From GCA-002050365 sp038235165 (GTDB taxonomy: Bacteria; Acidobacteriota; Blastocatellia; Pyrinomonadales; Pyrinomonadaceae), in the NCBI GenBank assembly GCA_038235165.1, contig JBBSUG010000004.1:134741-198740 (forward strand): DNA of 64,000 nucleotides, in the 5' to 3' direction. Below are positions 26,666 through 35,966 of this stretch, in pieces. Below the pieces are notes generated by a model. That model saw only the letters and a list, made by a program, of their open reading frames with translations. It ran no database searches and was not told the origin of the DNA. A program made the position numbers and the translations under genes. Within the stretch, counting starts at the first letter, position 1, and every line of letters starts with the position of its first letter.

Positions 26666-28540
26666 ATGAAAAAATTCGCAATTCTCATTATTTTATTAAC
26701 ATTTTCACTTTCGGTCTTCACGCAAAAACTCGTGCCGAAACCGACACCGAAAGTTTTAACCGAACAAGAACAAAAAATATTGTCGCAAAAGTTTCAAGCA
26801 GTTTCGATGGTGACGAAAACCGCCGAAGAAGCAACGTTTTGGGAAGACAAAAAAGCGGCGGTTGAAGCCTTGGCTGACGCGGCTGATTTGCTGTGGGATG
26901 AAAACGCCAATCAATCGGCAAAATGGCTGACAAAGGGCTGGAAAATGATTGATGAAGTTTCTGAATCGCCAAAAGACGCGAAAATGAGCGAATTTTTCAA
27001 TCGCTCCGATAAATCGAGTTTGCAGTCGGTTGTTTTGAAGGTCGCCTACAAACGCGACACGCAGTTAGCCGAAAAATTTATCAAAGAATTAACTGACAAA
27101 GAACCGAACGAAAAAAAAGACAAAGGCGCGTTTGATGACAAATCAGCCAGAAGCGAACAGCTTTTGTCACTGGCTTTGCAGTCGGTCGAGTCGAATCCGA
27201 ATCTTGCATTTTCTTTGGCGCAGAGAAGTTTGGCGGACGGCATTTCGTTTAATTTCCAAAATGTCCTGACCGAACTGCGAAAAAAGGACGTGAATCTGGC
27301 AAATCGTTTATTCGATATGGCTTTGGTGCAGCTCGCGGCGACCGATGAAGCGCAGATTTTGGGTGGTTATTTGTTCAAAGCGGGTTTTACTTTTGCCACT
27401 AATTCGAGCGGCGGAATGATTTTAACGGTTAATCCGGCGCAGCAAAATCTTCCGCCGGTCGCGCAGACCGAACCGAACCGCGCCGGGAATTTTCTAAAGG
27501 CGGCGTATCAATTGTTTTTTTCGCGCCCGATTTTGCTCGACACGCCGGAAGGTAAACTTCAGGCGCAATCAATATCGGTTTTGTCCAATTCTATTTTCAG
27601 TCAGTATCAAACTTATGCGCCGGAGTTGGTTCAGCCGGTCAGAAATTTTTTAGCCGATCTGCAAAAACAGCTCAATCCGAACGGGCAAAATCAACTCGGT
27701 GAGAAATACGAGAGTTTGAGTAATTTGTCGAAAGATGCGACTAAAAAACAGATGTACGATGCGTTGATTGACGATTTGGAGAAAAAAGCCGACAACGAAA
27801 CCAATCCGATTGCCAAGAAATTGGCGTATATTCGCGCCGCGTTAAATACAAACCCGGAAGATTACAAACGCGGAAAAAATATTGCGGGAAAAATTGATGA
27901 CGAAAATTTGCAGGAGGATGTCATTTCTTTCGTGCTGTATCGCGCCGCTTTGCATTTTGTCAGCGAAAAGGAAATCGAAACGGCGGAGGAACTTGCACCG
28001 CAGATAAAGGAAACTCTACGCCGGTCGGTCATCAAAATCGCCGTCGCGCAGGCTTTATTACAGCCGAAAAAGGACAAAAAAGTTGAAAAAGCGCAGCTCG
28101 ATCTGGAAAAACAACGTGCCTACGTTCTGCTCAATGACGTTCAGCGCGAACTGCAAAACGAAGACGTTTCGCTGAATTCGATAAAAACATCGCTCGGCGC
28201 GACGACAATTCTGGCAAAGTTCGATAAAACACAGGCTTTAAATTTGCTCGAACAAACCGTTCAAATGATTAACAAAGCGGGCAAATTTAATTTAAAAGAT
28301 AACGCTGCGCCGCAACTCGGCATTGATTTATCAAAGACTTCGAGCGCGACCGTTGACGCGCCGCGCATCGGTTTCGGCTTTAATAATGCGGTTGAAAATT
28401 TAATCGAAACGGATTTTGAACAGGTCGCTTCCATCGTCGAAAGACTTTCGGTAAAGGAGCTGCGCGGTATCGGGCGCATCGAAACGGCGCGGTTGTTTTT
28501 TCAAAAAAACAAAACTTTGCTCGCGCAAATCAGCAAGTAG
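26666..28540 (+). CDS. Large exported helical protein of unknown function
   Basis: A 624-residue protein with a Sec signal peptide (FAILIILLTFSLSVFTQ) and a long, mainly alpha-helical mature chain rich in Ala, Lys, Glu and Leu. Helix pairs such as AAVEALADAADLLWDEN, LLSLALQSVESNPNLAFSLAQR and KLAYIRAALNTNPEDYKR look like TPR- or HEAT-like repeats, but I cannot assign one. The C-terminus has ALNLLEQTVQMINKAG and RIETARLFF, again repeat-like. It follows the 25988 gene by nine bases with a GAGGTGAAG ribosome-binding site. A periplasmic or surface scaffold role is a guess from the helical repeats only. Confidence 0.7.
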   Translation: MKKFAILIILLTFSLSVFTQKLVPKPTPKVLTEQEQKILSQKFQAVSMVTKTAEEATFWEDKKAAVEALADAADLLWDENANQSAKWLTKGWKMIDEVSESPKDAKMSEFFNRSDKSSLQSVVLKVAYKRDTQLAEKFIKELTDKEPNEKKDKGAFDDKSARSEQLLSLALQSVESNPNLAFSLAQRSLADGISFNFQNVLTELRKKDVNLANRLFDMALVQLAATDEAQILGGYLFKAGFTFATNSSGGMILTVNPAQQNLPPVAQTEPNRAGNFLKAAYQLFFSRPILLDTPEGKLQAQSISVLSNSIFSQYQTYAPELVQPVRNFLADLQKQLNPNGQNQLGEKYESLSNLSKDATKKQMYDALIDDLEKKADNETNPIAKKLAYIRAALNTNPEDYKRGKNIAGKIDDENLQEDVISFVLYRAALHFVSEKEIETAEELAPQIKETLRRSVIKIAVAQALLQPKKDKKVEKAQLDLEKQRAYVLLNDVQRELQNEDVSLNSIKTSLGATTILAKFDKTQALNLLEQTVQMINKAGKFNLKDNAAPQLGIDLSKTSSATVDAPRIGFGFNNAVENLIETDFEQVASIVERLSVKELRGIGRIETARLFFQKNKTLLAQISK

Positions 28541-28645
28541 CACAAAAAAATAAGTTACCCGCTTTTTATCACCAAAAACTGAAACAAATATATATTTCCT
28601 TCGTTTTTATTGAATAAAACTTTGACCGTTTTGCAATCAATAAAA

Positions 28646-30523
28646 ATGAAGAAACATATATTTTTAATCTTTTTCGCACTTTTCGTCGGCTTAAATATTC
28701 ACGCGCAGCAGCTTTATATGCCGCGCAATGTCAAAGCCGCTTTTGCGAAGGGAACTCGTGCGGCTGACGGGAAACCCGGCGTGAATTACTGGCAGAATAC
28801 CGCCAGCTACAACATCAGCATCAATGTCGCGCCGCCGAACCGGACGGTGACGGGAACCGAAGAAATCATTTATAAAAACAATAGCCCGAACACACTCGAT
28901 ACGCTCGTTTTTCGGCTGACGCTGAATTCACACGCGCCGAACGCGCCGCGTGAAGAGGAAGTTTCGACCGATTATCTGACTTCCGGCATTCGCATTGACG
29001 AATACCGGGAAAACGGCAAAGTCAAAGATTGGCGGCAGCGCACCGGCAACACCGTGCAGGGAGTCAAGTTAGATAAAAAACTAGCGGCAGGCGATTCGGT
29101 CAAACTTTCTTTCAAGTGGCATTACGACGTTTCCGTCCAGAGCGGGCGCGAAGGGGCGATTGATCCGACGACTTTTTTTATCGCGTATTTTTATCCGCGC
29201 GTCGCCGTTTACGATGATATTGACGGCTGGGACACGGCGAATTTTACCGAGGGTCACGAATTTTATAACGATTTTTGTGATTATAATTTTGAAGTCAACG
29301 TGCCGAAAAATTACGTCGTTTGGGCGACCGGCGATTTACTGAATGCGAACGAAACGCTTCAATCGAAAATTGCCGAACGGCTGCAAAAATCAATGACGAG
29401 CGACGATGTGATGCACATTGCCACGCTTGATGAACTCAAAAAAAACGCGGTCACGGCGCAAAAAGATACGGTGACGTGGAAATGGAAAGCCGCAAACGTA
29501 ACGGAAGTCGCGCTGGCGTTAAGCGATCATTATATCTGGGACGGCGGCAGCGTCGTGGTGGATAAATCAACCAACCGCCGCGCCAGTGTGCAGGCGGCTT
29601 ATAACGTCGAATCGAAAGATTTTGAAAAAATGGTCGAATACGGGAAACACGCGCTTGATTGGAGTTCAAATAATTATCCCGGCGTTCCGTATCCGTATCA
29701 GAAAACCACGATGGTGCGCGGTTTTGCCGATATGGAATATCCGATGATGATCAACGACAGTTCGCAAAAAGACCCGAATTTTGCCAAATTTGTCGCTGAA
29801 CACGAACTTCTGCACACCTGGTTCCCGTTTTATATGGGCATCAACGAGCGGCGTTACGGTTTTATGGACGAAGGCTGGACGACGGCGTTTGAACTTTTAA
29901 TTGGAAGAAACGATTTTGGCGACGAAGCGGCGGACAATCTTTTTAAACTTTTCCGCGTTGCCGATTGGATCAAAAATCCGACCGCTGACGGCGACATTCC
30001 GATTATTACGCCCGGTGACGCGCTGACCGGACGCGGTTTTGGCAGCAATGAATACGGCAAGGCTGCGCTCGGTTATCTCGCGCTCAAAGATTTGCTGGGC
30101 GACGCGGTGTTCAAAAAATCGCTGCACGAATTTATCAGCCGCTGGCACGGCAAACATCCGCAGCCGTGGGATATGTTCAATTCCTTCAACAGCGCGTCGG
30201 GCAGAGATTTGAACTGGTTTTTTAATAATTGGTTTTTTACCAACGGTTATATTGATCTGGCGGTGGGCAATGTCGCGGCAGCAAACGGCGGATACGCGCT
30301 GACGATCAAAAACATCGGCGGCTTCGACGCGCCGGTTGACGTTCTCATCGCTTACGACGACGGCACAAAGGAAACTCTGCATCAAACGCCGGAAATCTGG
30401 TTTAAGAATCAACAGGAAGCGACGGTTGTTATCACGACGAAAAAGAAAATAAAGACCTTGAATTTGAATGGCGGAATTTTTATGGATGCCGACGAAACAA
30501 ACAATAAATGGACGGCGAAATAG
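28646..30523 (+). CDS. Exported M1 family metallopeptidase
   Basis: A 625-residue zinc aminopeptidase-like protein. It has a signal peptide (IFLIFFALFVGLNIHAQQ), an N-terminal beta domain (NYWQNTASYNISINVAPPNRTVTG), and a thermolysin-like catalytic domain with the zinc site HELLH near 388 and the third ligand in FMDEGWTTAFE near 410. The exopeptidase GAMEN motif is replaced by FADMEYPM, as in other bacterial M1 relatives whose substrate end differs. The C-terminal part (NTYFRNWFFTNGYIDLAV-like NWFFTNGYID) is shorter than in PepN. I start at ATG 28646; the frame is open for 12 codons upstream from a TTG, but the signal peptide begins at the ATG. Its stop codon abuts the hairpin element. Confidence 0.85.
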   Translation: MKKHIFLIFFALFVGLNIHAQQLYMPRNVKAAFAKGTRAADGKPGVNYWQNTASYNISINVAPPNRTVTGTEEIIYKNNSPNTLDTLVFRLTLNSHAPNAPREEEVSTDYLTSGIRIDEYRENGKVKDWRQRTGNTVQGVKLDKKLAAGDSVKLSFKWHYDVSVQSGREGAIDPTTFFIAYFYPRVAVYDDIDGWDTANFTEGHEFYNDFCDYNFEVNVPKNYVVWATGDLLNANETLQSKIAERLQKSMTSDDVMHIATLDELKKNAVTAQKDTVTWKWKAANVTEVALALSDHYIWDGGSVVVDKSTNRRASVQAAYNVESKDFEKMVEYGKHALDWSSNNYPGVPYPYQKTTMVRGFADMEYPMMINDSSQKDPNFAKFVAEHELLHTWFPFYMGINERRYGFMDEGWTTAFELLIGRNDFGDEAADNLFKLFRVADWIKNPTADGDIPIITPGDALTGRGFGSNEYGKAALGYLALKDLLGDAVFKKSLHEFISRWHGKHPQPWDMFNSFNSASGRDLNWFFNNWFFTNGYIDLAVGNVAAANGGYALTIKNIGGFDAPVDVLIAYDDGTKETLHQTPEIWFKNQQEATVVITTKKKIKTLNLNGGIFMDADETNNKWTAK

Positions 30524-30761
30524 GTTGGAGCGCGGAAGTCTCGTCCGCCCAACACCAGCGGAGCGAAGTGTTGAAAGCGTTTCTCTGTGTAAAACTGACT
30601 GACAATGCTTTCAACATCACTACCGCTCGTCAGTCGGACGGGATTTCCGCGCTAACATCGGCGAGGTGAAATGTTGAATGCGTTTATCCATTCGGGTTAC
30701 ACTGACGACGTTTCCAACTTTGCTGTCGCTCGTTGGGCGGACGGGACTTCCGCGCTCCAAC
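30524..30761. repeat. 238-bp hairpin (MITE-like) element fitted exactly between two stop codons
   Basis: The ends, starting GTTGGAGCGCGGAAGT (30524-30553) and ending with its inverted copy (30732-30761), match over 29 of 30 bases. An internal partial copy of the same end lies near 30630-30654 (GTCAGTCGGACGGGATTTCC then GCGCTAAC), so the element looks like two hairpin units in tandem. Its left edge follows the M1 peptidase TAG directly and its right edge touches the stop codon of the convergent LolC/E-like gene. No protein is encoded. It may act as a two-way terminator and is probably a non-autonomous mobile or REP-derived sequence. Confidence 0.75.
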
Positions 30762-31985
30762 TTATTGCGTCCGCAAATTCTCCAGGGGTTTGATGCGGCT
30801 TGCTTTGTATGCCGGATAAATCGTCGCCGTCAGACATAATAAAAAAGAGATTAAAATAATCAGTAAGATGTTTATTAAATGCGGGCGAAACGGGATAAAC
30901 GAAAGCGAATAAACTTCCGCCGAAAGGCTGATGATTTTGAAATAATTTCCTAACATACAGCCGAGCAAACCTAAAATGAGACCGGAAACTATTCCGAGAA
31001 AAGCCAATAACGTACCTTCAACCAGAAAAATAAAGAGCAAACTTTTCGTTCTTGCGCCGCACGTTCGCAAAACTGCAATATCGAGTCGGCGTTCGTTGAC
31101 GAGCAGCGTGAGCGTCGTCGTGATATTTAATGCGGCGATAAAAATTATCAGCGAAATAATCGTCAGCGCGACTTTGCGCTCTAAACTGAGCGCGGCGAAA
31201 AGCGGTTGATTTGCTTCCTGCCAATCTAAAACTTTGAAATTCTCACTCAAATTAGTGCGGATTGCGGCGGCGGTTTCATTCGCACGATAAATGTCTGCGA
31301 CCGCCACACTCAGAATCGTCGGCGCAAATTCACTTTGTCCGCTGAGTTTGGCAAAATCTTCCGCCGAAATGTAAATCCAGGTCGAATCGTATTCGTAAAG
31401 CCCGGTTTGAAACGTCCCGGCGATAACGACCGGCGACCGCTTCGGCTCGATTTGATTGCCGAGCGTGACGATCTCCGCTTCATCGCCGATTTTTAAGTTC
31501 GCTTTTTCGGCAAGTGTTGCGCCGAGCGAAACAGGTTCGGGTTTCAGGTTCAGGGTTTCAGGTTCGAGGTTCAATGTTTTAGATTTAAGATTTGGGGTTT
31601 CGGATTTTGCCGGTTCTGGAATTTGGAATTTGGAATTTGGAATTCGCAATATCGAATAATTAGTCGAATCTTTGCCGATCAGCAGCGTACTTTCGTAAGT
31701 CGTCGGTGTCACTTCTTTGATGTTCTCAATTGCTTCGATCTTTTTTTTAATCTCGCGCCAGTCGGAAATTTCCGTGCCGTCGTTCGTAAAAATCGTAATG
31801 TGGGAAGTATTGGCGAGAATTTTGTCGCGCATTTCGTCGCTGAAACCGTTTGCCAGTGCGTTGGCGATTAACAGGCTTGCCACGCCCGCCGCAATGCCGA
31901 CGACGGCGACGAATGATGTAAAACGCGCCAAACTTTTTCGGCGGGCGCGAAAGTATTTGAAGGCGAGTTTTAATTCAAAAGACAT
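30762..31985 (-). CDS. LolC/LolE-family ABC transporter permease with an in-frame repeat insert
   Basis: A 407-residue inner-membrane protein of the FtsX/MacB-like permease family. It has the N-terminal motif FELKLAFKYFRARRKSLARFTSFVAVVGIAAGVASLL, in which the first membrane helix lies, a periplasmic domain of about 210 residues, and three C-terminal helices (VALTIISLIIFIAALNITTTL, LLFIFLVEGTLLAFLGIVSG, ILLIILISFLLCLTATIYPA) ending in AYKASRIKPLENLR. LolC/E proteins extract lipoproteins from the inner membrane with LolD; no ATPase gene is adjacent. Between residues about 113 and 150 the chain contains a low-complexity segment (IPNSKFQIPEP ... LNLEPETLNLKPE) encoded by an interspersed DNA repeat; homologous proteins do not need it. 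Confidence 0.83.
   Translation of the reverse strand: MSFELKLAFKYFRARRKSLARFTSFVAVVGIAAGVASLLIANALANGFSDEMRDKILANTSHITIFTNDGTEISDWREIKKKIEAIENIKEVTPTTYESTLLIGKDSTNYSILRIPNSKFQIPEPAKSETPNLKSKTLNLEPETLNLKPEPVSLGATLAEKANLKIGDEAEIVTLGNQIEPKRSPVVIAGTFQTGLYEYDSTWIYISAEDFAKLSGQSEFAPTILSVAVADIYRANETAAAIRTNLSENFKVLDWQEANQPLFAALSLERKVALTIISLIIFIAALNITTTLTLLVNERRLDIAVLRTCGARTKSLLFIFLVEGTLLAFLGIVSGLILGLLGCMLGNYFKIISLSAEVYSLSFIPFRPHLINILLIILISFLLCLTATIYPAYKASRIKPLENLRTQ
31535..31650 (-). repeat. ATTCCAAATTCCA-type repeat inside the permease gene
   Basis: On the plus strand GGTTCAGGGTTTCAGGTTCG continues through a stretch of GGTTT-type units to four tandem copies of GAATTTG (TGGAATTTGGAATTTGG). It is similar in style to the intergenic repeats at 32838 and 35967 and stays in frame with the permease, adding about 38 residues. 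Confidence 0.65.
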
Positions 31986-32056
31986 TTTGAAATCGTCAAT
32001 TACAAGTTGTTAGGTAATAACCGGATTGATGGTTTAGTTGATTATTCTAACATTGA

Positions 32057-32113
32057 AAAGAAAAAACGCCGGAAGCGTTTTAAGTATATCTGCGCTTCCG
32101 ACGAACTTTTTTG
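32057..32113. terminator. Two-way terminator downstream of the 32136 gene
   Basis: CGCCGGAAGCG (32067-32077) and CGCTTCCGACG (32093-32103) pair with one wobble. A runs precede and T runs follow the hairpin, so it can stop transcription from either side; the gene at 32136 on the minus strand is the clear client. Confidence 0.7.
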
Positions 32114-32135
32114 ACTGTTTACAAAATCGAAATTT

Positions 32136-32738
32136 TTACTGTTTTTTCGTAAAATACATTTCCGAAGTTTGAGTTCCGTTGGGAGTTTCCCGGTCGCGGG
32201 TAACTTTCAAAGTTTTGCCGCCGTCCATCAGTTCCCACGTCTCTTTGGTCGTCATCGTGATTTCGCCCTGTTGACCGTTAAAAGTGCGGCTGGTGGACAA
32301 TTTCAATTTGCCGTCTTTTTCCATTTTAGCCTTCAAAGTCGCCGCCGCGCCCGGAATTCCGGGCGTTTCCAGTTTGGTTTCCTTGCCGTCAAGACTATAT
32401 GATACGGTTTGCGCTCCGTCCATCATACCGCCGCCGCGTCCCATACCGCCGCGTCCCATACCGCCGCCCATCATCGCGCCGTCAGGACTTTTTTGTTCGG
32501 TCGGTGCGCCGCGTTTGGTGGTGGTTTCTACCTTCAAGTCGTTGCCGGACTGGGTGACGTTCATCGAAATTGATTCGACCCGCATCCTTTCCGGCATTTT
32601 GCTTTTAGCGGTGTCTAAATCCCAAACACCCGCGTAGCTGGTCGTTTTCATTTGTCCCGCCATTTTGTCCTGTGCAAACACGGCACTCGCCCCAAGCATT
32701 AAACAAAATAACGCCGTCAAAACTGTTGTTTTTCTCAT
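32136..32738 (-). CDS. Exported protein of unknown function with a Gly-Met-rich loop
   Basis: A 200-residue protein with a Sec signal peptide (LTALFCLMLGASAVFAQ). The mature chain is a likely beta-barrel or sandwich: YAGVWDLDTAKSKMPERM near 35, SISMNVTQSGNDLKVETTTK near 57, then a flexible GGGMGRGGMGRGGG segment near 92-105, and SYSLDGKETKLETPG, LKLSTSRTFNGQQGEITMTT, WELMDGGKTLKVTRDRETP at the end. The pattern of WELSDDGKTLTVTR-type strands recalls lipocalin-like or META-type small exported proteins found across Acidobacteriota, without known function. It is a single-gene unit with its own terminator. Confidence 0.72.
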   Translation of the reverse strand: MRKTTVLTALFCLMLGASAVFAQDKMAGQMKTTSYAGVWDLDTAKSKMPERMRVESISMNVTQSGNDLKVETTTKRGAPTEQKSPDGAMMGGGMGRGGMGRGGGMMDGAQTVSYSLDGKETKLETPGIPGAAATLKAKMEKDGKLKLSTSRTFNGQQGEITMTTKETWELMDGGKTLKVTRDRETPNGTQTSEMYFTKKQ

Positions 32739-32837
32739 AAAAATTTACTCCTGAAAATTAAAATTGGAATGTTTCCGCGAGTTTAGACGCTGGAGAGATT
32801 GATTTGGTTTCTTCAAATTGTAAAGTTTTGTAAATTT

Positions 32838-32924
32838 CCCAGATTCCAGATTCCAAATTGAAGATGTTTAGATTGAACATTTCTCTTAAAATCTGAAATC
32901 TGGAATCTGGAATCTGGAATCAAA
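32838..32924. repeat. CAGATTCCAGATTCCA inverted repeat behind the APC permease gene
   Basis: CCAGATTCCAGATTCCAAAT on the left and AATCTGGAATCTGGAATCTG on the right form an imperfect inverted repeat of tandem ATTCCAG units that ends at the stop codon of the permease. The same unit occurs at 35967-36048. Confidence 0.7.
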
Positions 32925-34742
32925 CTACATTTCCGCCGCCGCTTCTTCGCGGCTATGCAGTTTGCTGTGTTTGTAACCATAAAGGAAATAAACAACCAAA
33001 CCGACGAGCAGCCAGACGGCGAAACGAATCCAATTGGTAATGCCGAGTTCGCTCATCAAATAGGTGCAGAACATAATGCCGAGAACTGGGATCAGCGAAA
33101 GTTTTTTGGCGAAAGACAAACCCGCCATAATAAGCGCGAAAATCATAAAACCGAAATACGGAATTTTATGGATGAAGGCACTTTCTTCGGTCGAAGTGTA
33201 GTCGGTGAAAAATCTGACGACCGCATCGCCGTTGAAATGAATAATTCCCCACATCACGAAAATAAATAAAATCGGGAAAATCCACTGTGAATTAATGTAC
33301 GGCACATAGCGTTTTTGTCCGGCAAATTCCTTGTCTTTGACCAAGACACCGGCGCAGACAATTGTAAAAGCGAACAGTGTGCCGATAACCGACAGCTCCG
33401 TCACTTCTGATAAGTTCATAAAAAGCGCGGGAATGGCGACCACAAATCCGGTCACAATTGTCGAAAACCAGGGCGTACGAAATTTCGGATGAATCGAGGA
33501 AAAAATTTTCGGCAGCAATCCGTCGCGGCTCATCGCCATCCAAAGGCGCGGCTGACCGAGTTGGAAAACGAGCAATACGGTCGCCAGCGCAATCACCGCA
33601 CTAACGGCGATGATGCCGGACACCCACGGCAGATTTGCGCCCGCCGGACCGAACACATACGCCAGCGGATCGCCAACCGCGAGTTGTGTGTAGTTGACCA
33701 TCCCGGTTAAAACTAAGGCGAGAACGACGTATAAAACCGTGCAAATCAGAAGCGAATAAATCATTCCTCGCGGCAGCGTTTTATACGGATCTTTGCATTC
33801 TTCGGCAGTTGTCGAAAGCGCGTCAAAACCGATATACGCGAAGAAAACCGCCGCCACACCCGACATCACGCCGCCGAAACCGTTCGGCGCAAACGGAGTC
33901 CAGTTTTCGGTTTTAACGTAAAATGCGCCCAGAATAATGACGAGCAGAATGATGCCGAGTTTGACGGCGACCATTATGTTCGATGCGGTTTTTGATTCGC
34001 GGATGCCGACGTAAACCAGACAAGTGATGATGAAAACGATGCCGAGCGCGGGCAGATCGGCGATCAGCGGAATGCCGCCGATGTGCGGCGCGGTCGTCCA
34101 CGCGCTGTAGGCTTCGATCATCGAAGGATTTATTTTGTCGGAAATTGCGGTCAATTGGGCGGCGGTCATTCGTCCGAGTGCTTCCAAAGTTTGCCCTTTC
34201 GCCAAAACTGCTTCGACCGCTCCGTGATTTTCGGCGAAACTGCGTGACGCGCTCAGGTAATCCATCGAATAATTCGCCGGCACATAAATGCCGTTTGCCG
34301 CCAGCAGGCGCGTAAAATAATCGCTCCACGAAATGGCGACGGCGATGTTGCCGATGGCGTATTCGACCAGTAAATCCCAACCGATAATCCACGCCAGCAA
34401 CTCACCGAAACTGGCATAAGCATAAGTGTAAGCCGAACCCGCAATCGGGATTTTCGAGGCGAATTCCGCGTAGCATAAAGCGGAAAATCCGCAGGCGACC
34501 GCCGCGAAAATAAACAGCACAATCACCGCCGGACCGCCCGCGTGGGACGCTTCGCCGACCATCGCAAAGATGCCCGCGCCGACGATTGCGGCAATGCCGA
34601 GCATCGTTAAATCAAATGTGCCGAGCGAACGGCGCAAACCGCCGCCGTCGCCGCCCGTGCCGTCCTGGGCATGATCGCTCATCCCGGCGGCGGCATCGGC
34701 TTGAATCTGCGCGATTGATTTTTTACGAAATAATGAATCCAT
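32925..34742 (-). CDS. APC-family amino acid permease (cationic amino acid transporter-like)
   Basis: A 605-residue membrane transporter with about 12-14 helices. The N-terminal GLRRSLGTFDLTMLGIAAIVGAGIFAMVGEAS contains the APC substrate-binding loop GAGIF, followed by FSALCYAEFASKIPIAGSAYTYAYASFGELLAWIIGWDLLVEYA, typical of the CAT (YfnA-like) branch. Later helices show FFAYIGFDALSTTAEECKDPYKTLPRGM, the conserved E/FDA..T.AEE.K.P segment. A longer than usual loop (about residues 155-225) lies between helices 4 and 5. The ribosome-binding site AAGGA before the ATG is part of a GGACAAA-type repeat. Substrate is probably amino acids; specificity cannot be read. Confidence 0.9.
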   Translation of the reverse strand: MDSLFRKKSIAQIQADAAAGMSDHAQDGTGGDGGGLRRSLGTFDLTMLGIAAIVGAGIFAMVGEASHAGGPAVIVLFIFAAVACGFSALCYAEFASKIPIAGSAYTYAYASFGELLAWIIGWDLLVEYAIGNIAVAISWSDYFTRLLAANGIYVPANYSMDYLSASRSFAENHGAVEAVLAKGQTLEALGRMTAAQLTAISDKINPSMIEAYSAWTTAPHIGGIPLIADLPALGIVFIITCLVYVGIRESKTASNIMVAVKLGIILLVIILGAFYVKTENWTPFAPNGFGGVMSGVAAVFFAYIGFDALSTTAEECKDPYKTLPRGMIYSLLICTVLYVVLALVLTGMVNYTQLAVGDPLAYVFGPAGANLPWVSGIIAVSAVIALATVLLVFQLGQPRLWMAMSRDGLLPKIFSSIHPKFRTPWFSTIVTGFVVAIPALFMNLSEVTELSVIGTLFAFTIVCAGVLVKDKEFAGQKRYVPYINSQWIFPILFIFVMWGIIHFNGDAVVRFFTDYTSTEESAFIHKIPYFGFMIFALIMAGLSFAKKLSLIPVLGIMFCTYLMSELGITNWIRFAVWLLVGLVVYFLYGYKHSKLHSREEAAAEM

Positions 34743-35044
34743 AGTTTTTGTCCTTCGTTATTTGTCTTTTGTCCTCTGATTTTCGTTGTTTGCCTTTTGT
34801 TCTTTAGTTTTCCATCTTTTGAGATAAGCTGAATTGTGAAACTGTATCCGGCGAACGCGGGATAAAGCAAGAAGAACAAAGGACTAATCAGCGCATTTTG
34901 ACTGAAAACGATCAAAGATGCAATGGAAATTTTGCGAAATTAGCACTTTTTATTATAAAAGTGTTGAAAGCCATCTTTGAAAATTGCGATTGGTCGAGCA
35001 ATTATACTAAACTTAGACGGTTCAATCCGCCGCCGCAAAAACCA
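34743..35044. repeat. Intergenic region with tandem GGACAAA-type repeats
   Basis: Read on the minus strand, the stretch 34745-34810 consists of degenerate units such as GAACAAAAGGCAAACAACG, GGACAAAAGACAAATAACG and GGACAAAAAC. A short inverted copy (AAGAACAAAGGACTAATCAG) lies at 34870-34890. The last unit provides the AAGGA before the APC permease start. The rest, up to the next gene at 35045, is AT-rich with no gene or terminator I can support. Confidence 0.5.
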
Positions 35045-35965
35045 ATGAAAAATCATCCTGTTCACGAAAATTTAGACACATCGTTTGTCAATCTGTCGGC
35101 TTTAGTCAAATATTTACGCCGCCGTCAATTTATCGGAAGCGTCCGCATCGAACTGAGCGGTTACGATGCCGACATTGATTTAACGGCGGAACATCAAATC
35201 AAAGCGCGTGAACACGACCGCATCGCCGGACGAATCTCGGAGGGTGAAGAAGCGTTGCAGCGAATTTTGATTCGGGCGCGGGAACCCGGCGGTATCATCA
35301 ATGTTTATCAAACAGACAAACAAACCGGAGACACTGACTTTGAAAAAAATGCCCAACCGGTTTTGACGAAAAAGGAAATCGTCCCGCCGCCGCCTGTCCA
35401 AACACCGACTGCGCCCGGTGAAATGCTGCCGAATAATGCGAAATCAAAAAATTTGCCGGGTGGAAATTCCACGGCATCCGAAAATATGTTGAGGTCGGGG
35501 TTGAAACTACCGAAATTTCCATTTGATTTGAGCAATAAGGTCGAAGCCAAAGCCAAACAAAACGATATTTCAACCTTTGACTGGCAGCGATTGATTGATT
35601 TGGTCAGCGAATTAGTCGGCGCGATTGACAAAAGTGTGAGCGCGGCAAATCTCGATTTTACGGCGGCTTTTGAAAAAGCGAGGCTTGAAATTTCGGAAGA
35701 TTATCCTTTTATGCACCCGGTTTCAGGAACTTTTTCGTACAAAGGCGGGGAAGTTTCAATGGACGAACAAATTAGCGCTACCCTTTTCGTCGCCAGTATC
35801 AACGAAGCACTGCGCCGCATTTTGGATAAACTCGGTAATAATCCAAAATTCGCCGACGTTTATCGCACCGCCACGCAAAGTATTATTGTCCTGATTCGTC
35901 AGAGAAAACCGCTCTACGATAAATTTCTCATCACCCCGACGCTCGAAAAAGTTGTTGGAACTTAA
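35045..35965 (+). CDS. Protein of unknown function with a proline-rich linker
   Basis: A 306-residue cytoplasmic protein in two parts. Residues 1-85 (LDTSFVNLSALVKYLRRRQFIGSVRIEL then GYDADIDLTAEHQIKAREHDRI) form a small alpha/beta domain. Residues 90-180 are a low-complexity linker rich in Pro, Lys and Asn. Residues 180-306 are helical (FDWQRLIDLVSELVGAIDKSVSAANLDF, INEALRRILDKLGNN, LIRQRKPLYDKF). The N-terminal part is reminiscent of small group-specific regulatory domains (DUF4388-like), but I cannot confirm this. I use the ATG at 35045; the longer open frame from 34898 crosses repeat-rich DNA. Its neighbours give no hint. Confidence 0.65.
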   Translation: MKNHPVHENLDTSFVNLSALVKYLRRRQFIGSVRIELSGYDADIDLTAEHQIKAREHDRIAGRISEGEEALQRILIRAREPGGIINVYQTDKQTGDTDFEKNAQPVLTKKEIVPPPPVQTPTAPGEMLPNNAKSKNLPGGNSTASENMLRSGLKLPKFPFDLSNKVEAKAKQNDISTFDWQRLIDLVSELVGAIDKSVSAANLDFTAAFEKARLEISEDYPFMHPVSGTFSYKGGEVSMDEQISATLFVASINEALRRILDKLGNNPKFADVYRTATQSIIVLIRQRKPLYDKFLITPTLEKVVGT

Positions 35966-35966
35966 A

